Assembly: GCA_963788325.1 (NCBI GenBank) | Contig: CAWBGJ010000003.1 | Location: 62,001 to 126,000 of the forward strand | Reading direction: 5' to 3' | DNA length: 64,000 nt | From: Prado023 sp963788325 | GTDB taxonomy: Bacteria; Actinomycetota; Actinomycetes; S36-B12; CAIYMF01 | Shown here: positions 8,585 to 16,104 of the stretch, one piece after another | Layout of the letters: each line of letters opens with the position of its first letter | Position numbering within the stretch: the first letter of the stretch is position 1 | Translations under genes and position numbers: made by a program | Notes under the pieces: generated by a model | Told to the model about the DNA's origin: nothing | Seen by the model: only the letters and a program-made list of their open reading frames with translations | Database searches by the model: none

Positions 8585-9236
8585 CCAGGCAGGCGTCACC
8601 CTGCTGGACCAGTGCTCGGCGCCGCGCCTGATGGGCCGGTTCTACGACCAGCCAGGACAGCCAGATCACCACCAGCACCATCGGCCAGCCGAGCGCCACC
8701 TTGGCCACCCCGAGCGCGACCGTCTGGCCGGCCAGCCACAGCGGAGTCATCACCGCGACCCGGACCAGGAAGGAGACCACCCAGATCCAGCTCGCGCGGC
8801 AGTACGCGCGCAGCATCACCGGATCCGTCCGCCAGGCCGAGGAGCGGGTCAGCGCGCCCACGGTGATCCCCAGGAACGGCCGCTTGATCCAGATCGACAC
8901 CGCCCAGGCCAGGGCTGCGGCGGCGTTCGACAGCAGGCTGGGCAGGAAGTAGTCCTGGGCGCGGCCGGTCTGCGAGGCCACGAAGGCGGCCAGGGCGACT
9001 GCCCCGAACCCGGCCAGGGCATGTCGCAGGGTGTCCTTGGCGGCCAGGCGCAGGGCGGTGACCACGGCGCCGGCGACCAGGGCGGCGGTCAGCGCGACGC
9101 CCAGGTTCGACCCGGAGACCAGGTAGGCCACGACGAAGGTGACGGGCGCCAGCCCGGAGTCGAGCACGCCCCGACGACCGCCGAACGCGTCCATCAGCGA
9201 GACCTCGGCCAGGTCGGGGGTCGAGTGCGGGGCCAT
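8562..9236 (-). CDS. DUF3159 family membrane protein
   Basis: A 224-residue integral membrane protein with about five or six hydrophobic segments, matching DUF3159 of actinobacteria (blocks MDAFGGRRGVLDSGLAP near the start and RPFLGITVGALTRSSAWRTDP in the middle). Its role is unknown. The ATG at 9236 begins the conserved region and follows -10 TACCCT (9245-9250 on the minus strand) by 8 bases, again without a ribosome-binding site. It is divergent from the copper chaperone operon, separated by about 200 bases. Confidence 0.85.
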   Translation of the reverse strand: MAPHSTPDLAEVSLMDAFGGRRGVLDSGLAPVTFVVAYLVSGSNLGVALTAALVAGAVVTALRLAAKDTLRHALAGFGAVALAAFVASQTGRAQDYFLPSLLSNAAAALAWAVSIWIKRPFLGITVGALTRSSAWRTDPVMLRAYCRASWIWVVSFLVRVAVMTPLWLAGQTVALGVAKVALGWPMVLVVIWLSWLVVEPAHQARRRALVQQGDACLASEQPTG

Positions 9237-9426
9237 GGAGCACAAGGGTACGGCGGGGATCGGGAGTCCACCTCCCGTCGAGGCTGGGCCGTGCGGCCGG
9301 GGCCGTCTGGTCCGGCAGTCGCCAGGGCATGCCCGCGGGCAGCCAAGCGGAGGTGGCGGCCATCGCGCATCGCATGGGTCCGGGCGTCGGATCGACCCGC
9401 TCGAACAACCCGGATTCCCGGCCCGG

Positions 9427-9454
9427 TAGCCTATCTGCATGCCCCACGGGGTAT
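9427..9454 (+). promoter_or_regulatory. Promoter and CsoR-like palindrome of the PCuAC-DyP operon
   Basis: TAGCCT (9427-9432) is a good -10, which places the start of transcription at about 9439. Exactly there begins ATGCCCC-AC-GGGGTAT (9439-9454), whose arms match the csoR operator of this window (ATACCCC-TTA-GGGGTAT) except for one base and a spacer one base shorter. The downstream gene is a copper chaperone. That CsoR binds here is an inference from the similarity. Confidence 0.6.
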
Positions 9455-9485
9455 TGCTGATCCTTCAACCAAGGAAGTGGGTCCC

Positions 9486-10049
9486 ATGTCCCTCACTCGC
9501 CGTTCCGCAGCGCTTCCGGCCGCAGCACTGCTGGGCCTCGGTCTGCTCGCCGGCTGCTCCTCCAGCGACACCGACGAAGCTGCCAGCAGCCCGACCGCGG
9601 CAGCCGGCTGCGCGGTCACCGCGTCCGACACCTGGGTCAAGGCCACCGACGCTGAGATGACCGGCGCCTTCGGGACGCTGACCAACACGGGCGCCACCGA
9701 GGTCACAGTCGTCTCGGCCACCAGCCCGGCTGCCGGCATGATGGAGATCCACGAGGTCGTCGACCAGGACGGCAAGATGGTCATGCAGCCCAAGTCCGGT
9801 GGGCTGGTCATCCCGGCCGGCGGCACGGCCACCCTGGCCCCGGGCCAGGACCACCTGATGCTCATGCAGCTGCCCGCCCCGATCGAGGCCGGTCAGACCG
9901 TGGAGATCACGATGACGTGTGCTGACGGGGGCACGGCGGCCTACAGTGGTGTCGCCAAGCCGTTCGAGGGTGGCGCAGAGCCGTACGAGCCGGGTGAGGA
10001 GTCCATGGACATGGACTCGATGGACGCCTCGGCCAGCCCCTCGAGCTGA
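9486..10049 (+). CDS. Periplasmic copper chaperone PCu(A)C lipoprotein
   Basis: A 187-residue exported lipoprotein. The signal peptide ends in the lipobox LLAGC at residues 20-24. The PCuAC (DUF461) metal motif is complete: MMEIHE near residue 80, then an M-x-M pair after DGK and the HLMLM block near residue 125, giving His and Met ligands for Cu(I). Such proteins carry copper outside the membrane, for example to cytochrome oxidase or a secreted cuproenzyme. The C-terminal tail is rich in Met, Asp and Ser (SMDMDSMD), possibly an extra metal site. The start is supported by AAGGAAG 9 bases upstream. It is followed after 49 bases by the DyP peroxidase, an arrangement like the ECuC/DtpA locus of Streptomyces. 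Confidence 0.92.
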   Translation: MSLTRRSAALPAAALLGLGLLAGCSSSDTDEAASSPTAAAGCAVTASDTWVKATDAEMTGAFGTLTNTGATEVTVVSATSPAAGMMEIHEVVDQDGKMVMQPKSGGLVIPAGGTATLAPGQDHLMLMQLPAPIEAGQTVEITMTCADGGTAAYSGVAKPFEGGAEPYEPGEESMDMDSMDASASPSS

Positions 10050-10098
10050 CAGCTCGGTCGGGGCACGCCCGACCGCCCGTACGTTGATCGGAGGACCC

Positions 10099-11358
10099 GT
10101 GGACACCGCCCCGGGGCCGGACCCGCAGGGCCCGGGCGCGCGCCGGACCGTCAGCCGGCGCGCGATCCTGGGCGGGTTCACGCTCGGCGGTGTCGGTGCG
10201 GCCCTCGCCGGGGCTGCGCCGAGCGGCGCCGCACCTGGTGTGCGCGGGGGTGGATCGGCCACTCCGGCGGAGTCCGAGTCGCTCGGCCAGGTCGTCATCC
10301 CGTTCCGGGGGGCGCACCAGGCCGGGATCGAGACTCCGCTGCAGGCCAACGCGACCTTCGTGGCCCTGGACCTGGTCGACGGAGTGGACCGGGAGGCGCT
10401 CCAACGCTGCATGCTGCTCCTCACCGATGACATCGACCGGTTGACCCGCGGCGTCCCCGCGCTGGCCGACCCGCAGCCGGAGCTGGCGTCCGTGCCGGCA
10501 CGGCTCACCGTCACAGTCGGCTTCGGTCCTGGCCTGCTGGCCGCGGCCGGGAGGTCGGATCAGGCGCCCGCGTGGCTGGACGAGGGGCTGCCGGCGTTCG
10601 GGATCGACAAGCTCGAGAAGCGCTGGAGCGACGGCGACCTGCTGCTCGTGGTTGCCGCCGAGGACCCGATGACCGTGTCGCACGCCCTGCGCGTGCTGCT
10701 CAATGACGCCAGCCCGTTCGCCACCCTGCGGTGGTCCCAGGCGGGCTTCCACCGCCCGGCGAACACCTCGCCCGGCGGCACCGGACGCAACCTCATGGGC
10801 CAGGTTGACGGCACCGTGAACCCCACGCCGGGGACCGCGGACTTCGCCGACGTGGTGTGGATCGACACCGGCCCGCCGTGGTTGGTCGGGGGCAGCGCCA
10901 TGCTGTTGCGCCGGATCGCCATGGACCTGCGCACCTGGGGCGGCATGGACCAGCCCGCCAAGGAGCAGGCCATCGGCCGGACCCTGGCCGACGGGGGTCC
11001 GCTGACTGGGGGCGGCGAGTTCGACGCGCCGGACTACGAGGCCGTCGACGCCAACGGCTTCCTGGTGATCCCGCCCACCGCGCACATGCGCCTCGCACAC
11101 GCGCAGGTCCCAGCCGAGCGGATCGCGCGCAGGCCCTACAACTACGACGTCGGCTTCACCAAGGACGGCGACCCGGACACCGGGCTGCTGTTCGCGGCCT
11201 ACATGATTGACCCCCTGGCGCAGTTCGTGCCGATCCAGGAGCGCCTCGCCGAGGCCGACGTGCTCAACGTGTGGACCACGCCGATCGGTTCAGCGCTGTT
11301 CGCCATCCCGCGCGGCGTCGCCCCCGGCGAGTACCTGGGCCAAGCCCTGCTCGCCTGA
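10099..11358 (+). CDS. Tat-exported DyP-type haem peroxidase
   Basis: A 419-residue dye-decolourising peroxidase of the EfeB/DtpA class. The N-terminus carries a twin-arginine signal (RRTVSRRAILGG, about residues 15-26) followed by a hydrophobic Gly/Ala segment, so it is exported folded with haem. The diagnostic GxxDG motif is GQVDGT near residue 235, and the proximal haem region is seen as HMRLAHAQ before RPYNYDVGF. DyP enzymes use H2O2 to oxidise substrates; in Streptomyces lividans the homologue DtpA works with a copper chaperone in maturation of a secreted copper oxidase. The GTG at 10099 follows GGAGGA by only 3 bases, so an in-frame TTG at 10084 remains an alternative start. Confidence 0.9.
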   Translation: MDTAPGPDPQGPGARRTVSRRAILGGFTLGGVGAALAGAAPSGAAPGVRGGGSATPAESESLGQVVIPFRGAHQAGIETPLQANATFVALDLVDGVDREALQRCMLLLTDDIDRLTRGVPALADPQPELASVPARLTVTVGFGPGLLAAAGRSDQAPAWLDEGLPAFGIDKLEKRWSDGDLLLVVAAEDPMTVSHALRVLLNDASPFATLRWSQAGFHRPANTSPGGTGRNLMGQVDGTVNPTPGTADFADVVWIDTGPPWLVGGSAMLLRRIAMDLRTWGGMDQPAKEQAIGRTLADGGPLTGGGEFDAPDYEAVDANGFLVIPPTAHMRLAHAQVPAERIARRPYNYDVGFTKDGDPDTGLLFAAYMIDPLAQFVPIQERLAEADVLNVWTTPIGSALFAIPRGVAPGEYLGQALLA

Positions 11359-11372
11359 CTGCCCCGTCCCGG

Positions 11373-12431
11373 CTACACGCCGGGGTTGGAGTCGTTCACG
11401 TTGTCGGTGAAGGATCCCGCGTGGGCCTTGCGCGACGGGTCGCGGCGCACCGCGATCAGGCTGGCCACCGTCGTCACAGCGAGGACCACCGCGATGAATC
11501 CCAGCGAGAACATGATCGAGATCTCGGGCACCGCGGGCCAGATCCCGTGCGCCCAGTGCAGGGCGAGCTTGATCCCGATGAAGACCAGGATGAGAGCGAG
11601 GCCGCTGGACAGGTAGATCAGACGATCCAGCAGGCCATCGACGAGGAAGAACAGCGCGCGCAGGCCCAGCAGCGCGAACGCGTTCGCGGCGAAGACGATG
11701 TACGGCTCGTCGGTCACGCCGTACACCGCGGGGATCGAGTCGAGCGCGAAGAGGATGTCAGTCGACGCGATCGCGATGAAGGCGATGAACAGGGGGGTCG
11801 CCTTGCGGATGCCGTCCTCACGGATGAAGAAGTGCCCCTCGCGGTAGTCCTCCGTCACGGGGATCCGGCGCCTGGTTGCCCGCACCAGGGCGTTGTCCTG
11901 GACGTCGGGGTCCTGGTCCCGGTGCTGGTAGAGCTTGATCCCCGTCACGATGAGGATCACGCCGAAGACCAGGAACATGATCGAGAAGTAGGCCAGCAGC
12001 GTGGCGCCGATCGCGATGAAGATGGCGCGCAGCACCAGGGCCAGGGCGATGCCGAGGGTGAGCAACTTGTGCCGGTGCTCGGCCGGCACGGCGAACGCGC
12101 CCATGATGATCACGAACACGAACAGGTTGTCGATGGACAGCGTCTTCTCGACGAGGTACCCGGCGAAGTACTCCGCGCCGTACGGTGCGCCGGCCCACTG
12201 GGCGAACACGAGGCCGAAGATGATCGCCACCGAGATGTAGAAGACCGACCATCCGGCGGCCTCCTTGAAGCCCACCGCGTGCGGGTTGCGGCCACTGATC
12301 ACCAGGTCGAAGGTGAACAGTGCCACGATCACGGCCAGCGTGATCGCCCAGACCTCCCACGGGATGCTCAGCGAGGGTCCGTCCCCCGATGACTCGGCGA
12401 ATCGGATGGCGGCGTCGGTCAGTGAGGGCAC
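11373..12431 (-). CDS. TerC/Alx-family membrane protein
   Basis: A 352-residue polytopic membrane protein with eight or nine hydrophobic helices. It shows the TerC family hallmarks EKTLSIDNLFVFVIIMGAF and FIAIASTDILFALDSIPAVYG, each with the conserved acidic residue in the membrane. The family includes Alx and MeeF-type exporters now linked to manganese export, and TerC of tellurite-resistance operons; here it is a lone gene, so metal ion export is the likeliest role. The start is GTG 12431, 6 bases after -10 TAGGCT (12438-12443, minus strand), a leaderless pattern. It is convergent with the DyP peroxidase gene, 14 bases apart. Confidence 0.9.
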   Translation of the reverse strand: MPSLTDAAIRFAESSGDGPSLSIPWEVWAITLAVIVALFTFDLVISGRNPHAVGFKEAAGWSVFYISVAIIFGLVFAQWAGAPYGAEYFAGYLVEKTLSIDNLFVFVIIMGAFAVPAEHRHKLLTLGIALALVLRAIFIAIGATLLAYFSIMFLVFGVILIVTGIKLYQHRDQDPDVQDNALVRATRRRIPVTEDYREGHFFIREDGIRKATPLFIAFIAIASTDILFALDSIPAVYGVTDEPYIVFAANAFALLGLRALFFLVDGLLDRLIYLSSGLALILVFIGIKLALHWAHGIWPAVPEISIMFSLGFIAVVLAVTTVASLIAVRRDPSRKAHAGSFTDNVNDSNPGV

Positions 12432-12477
12432 GGGCTCAGCCTAGTGACGATCGACCAACGCGGCATCGTTCTGGCCA

Positions 12478-12511
12478 TCCGCTCCCGTTCGGGCGGTCCG
12501 CTCCCGTTCGG
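12478..12511 (+). repeat. 15-bp direct repeat, two copies
   Basis: TCCGCTCCCGTTCGG occurs at 12478-12492 and again at 12497-12511, with a partial inverted copy (GAGCGGGAGCG) about 50 bases on. The stretch 12444-12599 between terC and the next gene's stop holds nothing else recognised. No role is apparent. Confidence 0.6.
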
Positions 12512-12599
12512 ATGGGGGCAGATCGGCTGGATGGGAGCAGATGGCCACGAGCGGGAGCGAGTGCGGACCGCAGGGGGGGCGGTGGGGTGGGGCGCGCAC

Positions 12600-13655
12600 T
12601 CAGACCAGCAGGCCGTCCCAGATCGGGCTGTCGCTGACGAACTCGACCAGTCGCTCCACGTTGCCCTTCGGCGAGAGGATCGTGAAGTACTGGTCCTTGA
12701 TCGTTGGCGCGATCCGGATCGACTCGAGGAACGCGGCCCGGTCCAGGGGGTGCTCCTTGACGAAGTGCAGGAACCCGGTCTCGGCCAGGACGGCGAGCAC
12801 GTCCTCGAGCCGCGGGTGCTCCTGGAGCCACATGGTGGCGATGCTGGCCAGCCCCACCTGCAACCCGTGCATGCTGGGCCGTTCGGCGACCTTGTCGTAG
12901 GCGTGCGAGATCAGGTGCTCGCTGCCCGACGCCGGCCGGGAGGAGCCACAGACCTCCATCGCCACCCCGCTCATCACCAGCGCTCCGGCCATGAGCTTGA
13001 GGAACTCCAGATCCCCGAGGAACTTGTTCGGGTGGTTGACGAAGTTCTCCACGCTCTGCAGGGCGATCAGCACGGCGAAGTCGTTGACCTGCTCGCCGGT
13101 CTCCCAGTAGGCAAGCTTCCAGTCGTGCACGGCTGAGTACTTGCTCAACAGGTCACCGACCCCTGAGTGACTGAACCGCGGCGGCGACTGGGCGATGAGG
13201 GCGGTATCCAGCACGACTCCGTAGGGGATGTGCGCTGGGCAACTGGTCCGGCGACCCGCCACCTTGAGGCTTGCCCCCGGCGAGCAGAACCCGTCGTTGC
13301 TCAGCGCGGTCGGGACCGCGATCACGGGCTTCCCGGCGAGGAACCCGGCGTACTTGGCGTAGTCGATGGCCATGCCGCCCCCGACGGCCACGATCGCATC
13401 GGTCGAGCGCGGGAGCCCGAACGCGCTGGTCACGACGTCCTCGATGTCGTTGCCGGTCACGGTGTGGGTCGAGGTCGTCCGGATCTCCGAGCTGTCCAGC
13501 GAGATCGCCACAGTCTGGCCCAGCACGTCGGCCAGGCCCTGGCCGTAGAACAGCGCGATCCGGTCGAAGCCGTTGCGGCGCAGGTACTTGCCCAGCTTGT
13601 ACAGCGTGTTGGGCTTGATCCGCAGCAGGGTCGGGATCTGGATGGCCGTGGTCAT
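12600..13655 (-). CDS. sn-Glycerol-1-phosphate dehydrogenase-like protein (Fe-ADH_2 family)
   Basis: A 351-residue protein of the iron-containing alcohol dehydrogenase superfamily, closest in pattern to AraM/EgsA glycerol-1-phosphate dehydrogenases. Visible blocks are the NAD-binding VAVGGGMAIDYAKYAGF near residue 95, the loop VPTALSNDGFCSPGAS, and three probable metal ligands: Asp in GVGDLLSK, His in SEHLISH, and His in MHGLQVG. These enzymes reduce dihydroxyacetone phosphate to sn-glycerol-1-phosphate, the archaeal lipid backbone, also made by Bacillus AraM. The start ATG 13655 has GGAAG 8 bases before it. It lies 34 bases after a HAD phosphatase gene, so the pair may make and use a glycerol phosphate. 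Substrate specificity is inferred. Confidence 0.75.
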   Translation of the reverse strand: MTTAIQIPTLLRIKPNTLYKLGKYLRRNGFDRIALFYGQGLADVLGQTVAISLDSSEIRTTSTHTVTGNDIEDVVTSAFGLPRSTDAIVAVGGGMAIDYAKYAGFLAGKPVIAVPTALSNDGFCSPGASLKVAGRRTSCPAHIPYGVVLDTALIAQSPPRFSHSGVGDLLSKYSAVHDWKLAYWETGEQVNDFAVLIALQSVENFVNHPNKFLGDLEFLKLMAGALVMSGVAMEVCGSSRPASGSEHLISHAYDKVAERPSMHGLQVGLASIATMWLQEHPRLEDVLAVLAETGFLHFVKEHPLDRAAFLESIRIAPTIKDQYFTILSPKGNVERLVEFVSDSPIWDGLLV

Positions 13656-13689
13656 CGCTGGACTTCCGCGAGGCTGCGCCGGTCCCCGA

Positions 13690-14508
13690 TCATCGCGCGC
13701 CCTGGGTGTCGTCGCTGCCGCCCTCGGTGCCCGCTGCCAGGGCATCCCAGTCCACCTGGCCCACGGAGTCGAAGATGAAGTCCGGGCGGTAGGGGAAGTG
13801 CTCGACCGTGTCCCGATCCGAGACCCCGGAGAGGACCAGCGCGGTGCGCATGCCGGCCTCGAGCCCGCCCACGATGTCGGTGTCCATCCGGTCGCCGATC
13901 ATCACGCAGTCCTCGGCATGCGCGCCGAGCATCTGTCGGGCGTAGATCATCATCAGCGAGTTGGGCTTGCCCACGATGTAGGGCCTGCGGCCGGTGGCGG
14001 CTTGGATCGCAGCGAGGATCGGACCCGCGGCCGGTTCGGTGCCGCCCTCGACCGGATCGATCATGTCCGGGTTCGTGCCGATGAACTTCGCCCCGCCGTC
14101 GATGAGTTGGGCCGCCTTGCGCATGGTCGCGAAACTGAAGTTCGCCGTCTTTCCGACCACGACGTACTCCGGGTGGCTCTCGGTGATCGAGTACCCGACG
14201 TTGTACACGGCGGTGGCCAGGCCCGGGCCGCCGAGCACGTAGGCGGTGGAGTGCGGCCGCTGGGCGTGCAGGAACTGCGCGGTGGCGATCGCCGCGGTGA
14301 TGAAGTTGTCCGCGGTGAGGTCGTGGATGCCCATCCCCTCGAGCTTGCGCGCCAGGTCCAGGGGGGTCTGCTCGGAGTTGTTGGTCAGGAACAGGAACGG
14401 GATCGCCTCAGCGCGCATGTGGGCGACGAACTCCGCCGCCCCCGGGATCAACTCCTTGCCCCGGTAGATCACGCCGTCCATGTCGCAGATCACACTCAGC
14501 CGGCCCAT
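13690..14508 (-). CDS. HAD-IIA family phosphatase (NagD-like)
   Basis: A 272-residue haloacid dehalogenase-type phosphatase. Motif I is ICDMDGVIYRG (nucleophile Asp9, acid/base Asp11), motif II LFLTNNSEQ near residue 41, the motif III lysine lies in IVGKPN, and motif IV GDRMDTDIVGG near residue 200, with the class IIA cap between. Relatives include NagD, p-nitrophenylphosphatase and phosphoglycolate or glycerol-phosphate phosphatases. The gene has a normal leader: -10 TAGCCT at 14536-14541 (minus strand) and a ribosome-binding site GGAAGGGA at 14514-14521. It leads the dehydrogenase gene downstream, and a glycerol-1-phosphate substrate is plausible from that pairing only. Confidence 0.88.
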   Translation of the reverse strand: MGRLSVICDMDGVIYRGKELIPGAAEFVAHMRAEAIPFLFLTNNSEQTPLDLARKLEGMGIHDLTADNFITAAIATAQFLHAQRPHSTAYVLGGPGLATAVYNVGYSITESHPEYVVVGKTANFSFATMRKAAQLIDGGAKFIGTNPDMIDPVEGGTEPAAGPILAAIQAATGRRPYIVGKPNSLMMIYARQMLGAHAEDCVMIGDRMDTDIVGGLEAGMRTALVLSGVSDRDTVEHFPYRPDFIFDSVGQVDWDALAAGTEGGSDDTQGAR

Positions 14509-14585
14509 GTGCGTCCCTTCCGCAGGTTTCCGATCAGGCTAGCCCGGTCGACCCACCCAGCGCCCCGCCCGGTGGCCTCGCGGCC

Positions 14586-14664
14586 GATCGCGCCACATCC
14601 GCAGGCGCCGGTGGATCGCTGCGAGTCTGCTGGCGTCATGCCCGATCGCTCCATGTCTGCTGGC
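14586..14664 (+). repeat. Three imperfect 21-bp direct repeats upstream of the fad promoter
   Basis: Copies at 14586-14606, 14614-14634 and 14644-14664 all begin GATCGC and end TCYGCWGGC, with 28 and 30 bases between successive starts. The gene-free stretch 14509-14859 holds these repeats, a purine-rich tract (14697-14735) and the fad promoter. The repeats may be degenerate regulator sites or a dispersed element; nothing decides between them. Confidence 0.55.
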
Positions 14665-14740
14665 CGAGGGACCTCGCGAACTTGGATAGATCCGAGGGCG
14701 GGGGGTGAGGAGGGCGTGGGAAGGGGAAGGGGGACCCCCC

Positions 14741-14789
14741 TTGACAGGAAGTTACTGGCCAGTAGTAGTGTGTTGACACTTGCTCAACA
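14741..14789 (+). promoter_or_regulatory. fadAB-tetR promoter with TetR-type operator
   Basis: TTGACA (14741-14746) is a consensus -35; TAGTGT (14766-14771), 19 bases on, is the best -10. Between them lies a perfect 12-base palindrome TACTGGCCAGTA (14753-14764), where a repressor would block polymerase. A second inverted repeat TGTTGA-7-TCAACA (14771-14789) covers the start region. The TetR gene at the end of the operon is the obvious candidate regulator. No binding data are available from sequence alone. Confidence 0.7.
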
Positions 14790-14859
14790 AGCCGAACCCG
14801 CGATCCTGTGGGCGATCGGAACGGGCATCACCACGACAGCAGGCAGGAGAGATGCAGGC

Positions 14860-16074
14860 GTGATTTCTGAGGCGTACATCTACGAGGCGATCCGTACCCC
14901 GCGCGGCAAGGCCAAGAACGGTGCCCTGCACGGCGTCAAGCCGGTCACCATGCTGACCGACCTCATCCACGAGATCCTGGAGCGCAACCCCGGCCTCGAC
15001 CCAGTGCTGGTCGAGGACATCGTGGTCGGCTGCGTGACACCGGTCGGCGACCAGGGGGCCAACATCGCCCGCACGGCTGCCATCGCGTCGGGCCTGCCCG
15101 ATGCCGCGGGTGCGGGCACCACGATCAACAGGTTCTGCGCGTCCGCGCTCGAGGCCGTCAACCTGACCGCGGCCAAGATCCGCTCGGGCTGGGAGTCGAT
15201 GGCGATCGCCGGTGGCGTGGAGTGCATGAGCCGCGTGCCGATGGGCATGGACGGCGGCGCGTGGGCGATGGACCCCGAGACCGCCTACGACAGCTACTTC
15301 GTGCCCCAGGGCATCAGCGCCGACCTGATCGCGACGATCGAGGGCTTCAGCCGCGACGACGTCGACGCCTACGCCGTGCGCTCGCAGGAGCGGGCGGCGG
15401 CCGCGTGGGCGGACGGTCGCTACGCGAAGTCGGTCATCCCGGTCAAGGACCGCAACGGCCTGGTGCTGCTCGACCATGACGAGCACATGCGCCCCGGGAC
15501 CACGGCCGAGATGCTCGGCAAGCTCAAGCCGTCCTTCGCGGGGATGGGCGAGATGGGCGGCTTCGATGCCGTCGCGCTGCAGAAGTACCACTGGGTCGAG
15601 GGGATTAACCACGTCCACACCGGAGGCAACTCGTCGGGCATCGTCGACGGTGCCGCGATGGTCCTGATCGGCAACGAGCGGGTCGGCCGGGAGGCCGGGA
15701 TGACCCCGCGCGGGCGCGTTGTCGCCTCGGCTGTCGTCGGCTCCGAGCCGACGATCATGCTGACCGGGCCCACCCCGGCCACCGAGAAGGTGCTCAAGAC
15801 CGCAGGCCTGCGGATCGACGACATCGACGTGTTCGAGCTCAACGAGGCGTTCGCGGCCGTCGTGCTCAAGTGGATGAAGGACCTCGACGTCGATCCTGAC
15901 AAGGTCAACATCAACGGCGGGGCCATCGCGATGGGTCACCCCCTGGGTGCCACCGGCGCCATCATCACCGCCACCTGCCTCGACGAGCTCGAGCGGACCG
16001 GCGGGCGGTACGGCCTGATCTCGCTGTGCATCGGCGGCGGCATGGGCGTGGCCACCATCATCGAGCGGCTCTGA
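14860..16074 (+). CDS. fadA: Acetyl-CoA C-acyltransferase (3-ketoacyl-CoA thiolase)
   Basis: A 404-residue thiolase performing the last step of beta-oxidation, cleaving 3-ketoacyl-CoA with CoA. The nucleophile Cys93 is in NRFCASALEAV; the His of NGGAIAMGHPLGATGA and the C-terminal CIGGGMG cysteine complete the active site. Length is normal for the family. The start is GTG 14860, with AGGAGA (14845-14850) 9 bases upstream. Downstream after 30 bases is fadB, and together they form the trifunctional beta-oxidation complex. Cotranscription with the TetR gene is supported by the short gap and the overlap further on. Confidence 0.95.
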   Translation: MISEAYIYEAIRTPRGKAKNGALHGVKPVTMLTDLIHEILERNPGLDPVLVEDIVVGCVTPVGDQGANIARTAAIASGLPDAAGAGTTINRFCASALEAVNLTAAKIRSGWESMAIAGGVECMSRVPMGMDGGAWAMDPETAYDSYFVPQGISADLIATIEGFSRDDVDAYAVRSQERAAAAWADGRYAKSVIPVKDRNGLVLLDHDEHMRPGTTAEMLGKLKPSFAGMGEMGGFDAVALQKYHWVEGINHVHTGGNSSGIVDGAAMVLIGNERVGREAGMTPRGRVVASAVVGSEPTIMLTGPTPATEKVLKTAGLRIDDIDVFELNEAFAAVVLKWMKDLDVDPDKVNINGGAIAMGHPLGATGAIITATCLDELERTGGRYGLISLCIGGGMGVATIIERL

Positions 16075-16104
16075 GACCCCGACCGGACAAGGAAGGCATC
16101 ACAC

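Noticed and set aside
9439..9660. Start at ATG 9439 for a short protein
   Set aside because: This frame gives no family match. The copper chaperone starts at ATG 9486 behind a ribosome-binding site, and 9439 falls in the proposed operator.
11271..12392. 373-codon plus-strand frame over terC
   Set aside because: Antisense to the clearly recognised TerC protein, with charged low-complexity composition.
14752..15939. 395-codon minus-strand frame over fadA
   Set aside because: Antisense to a full-length thiolase and without motifs of its own.
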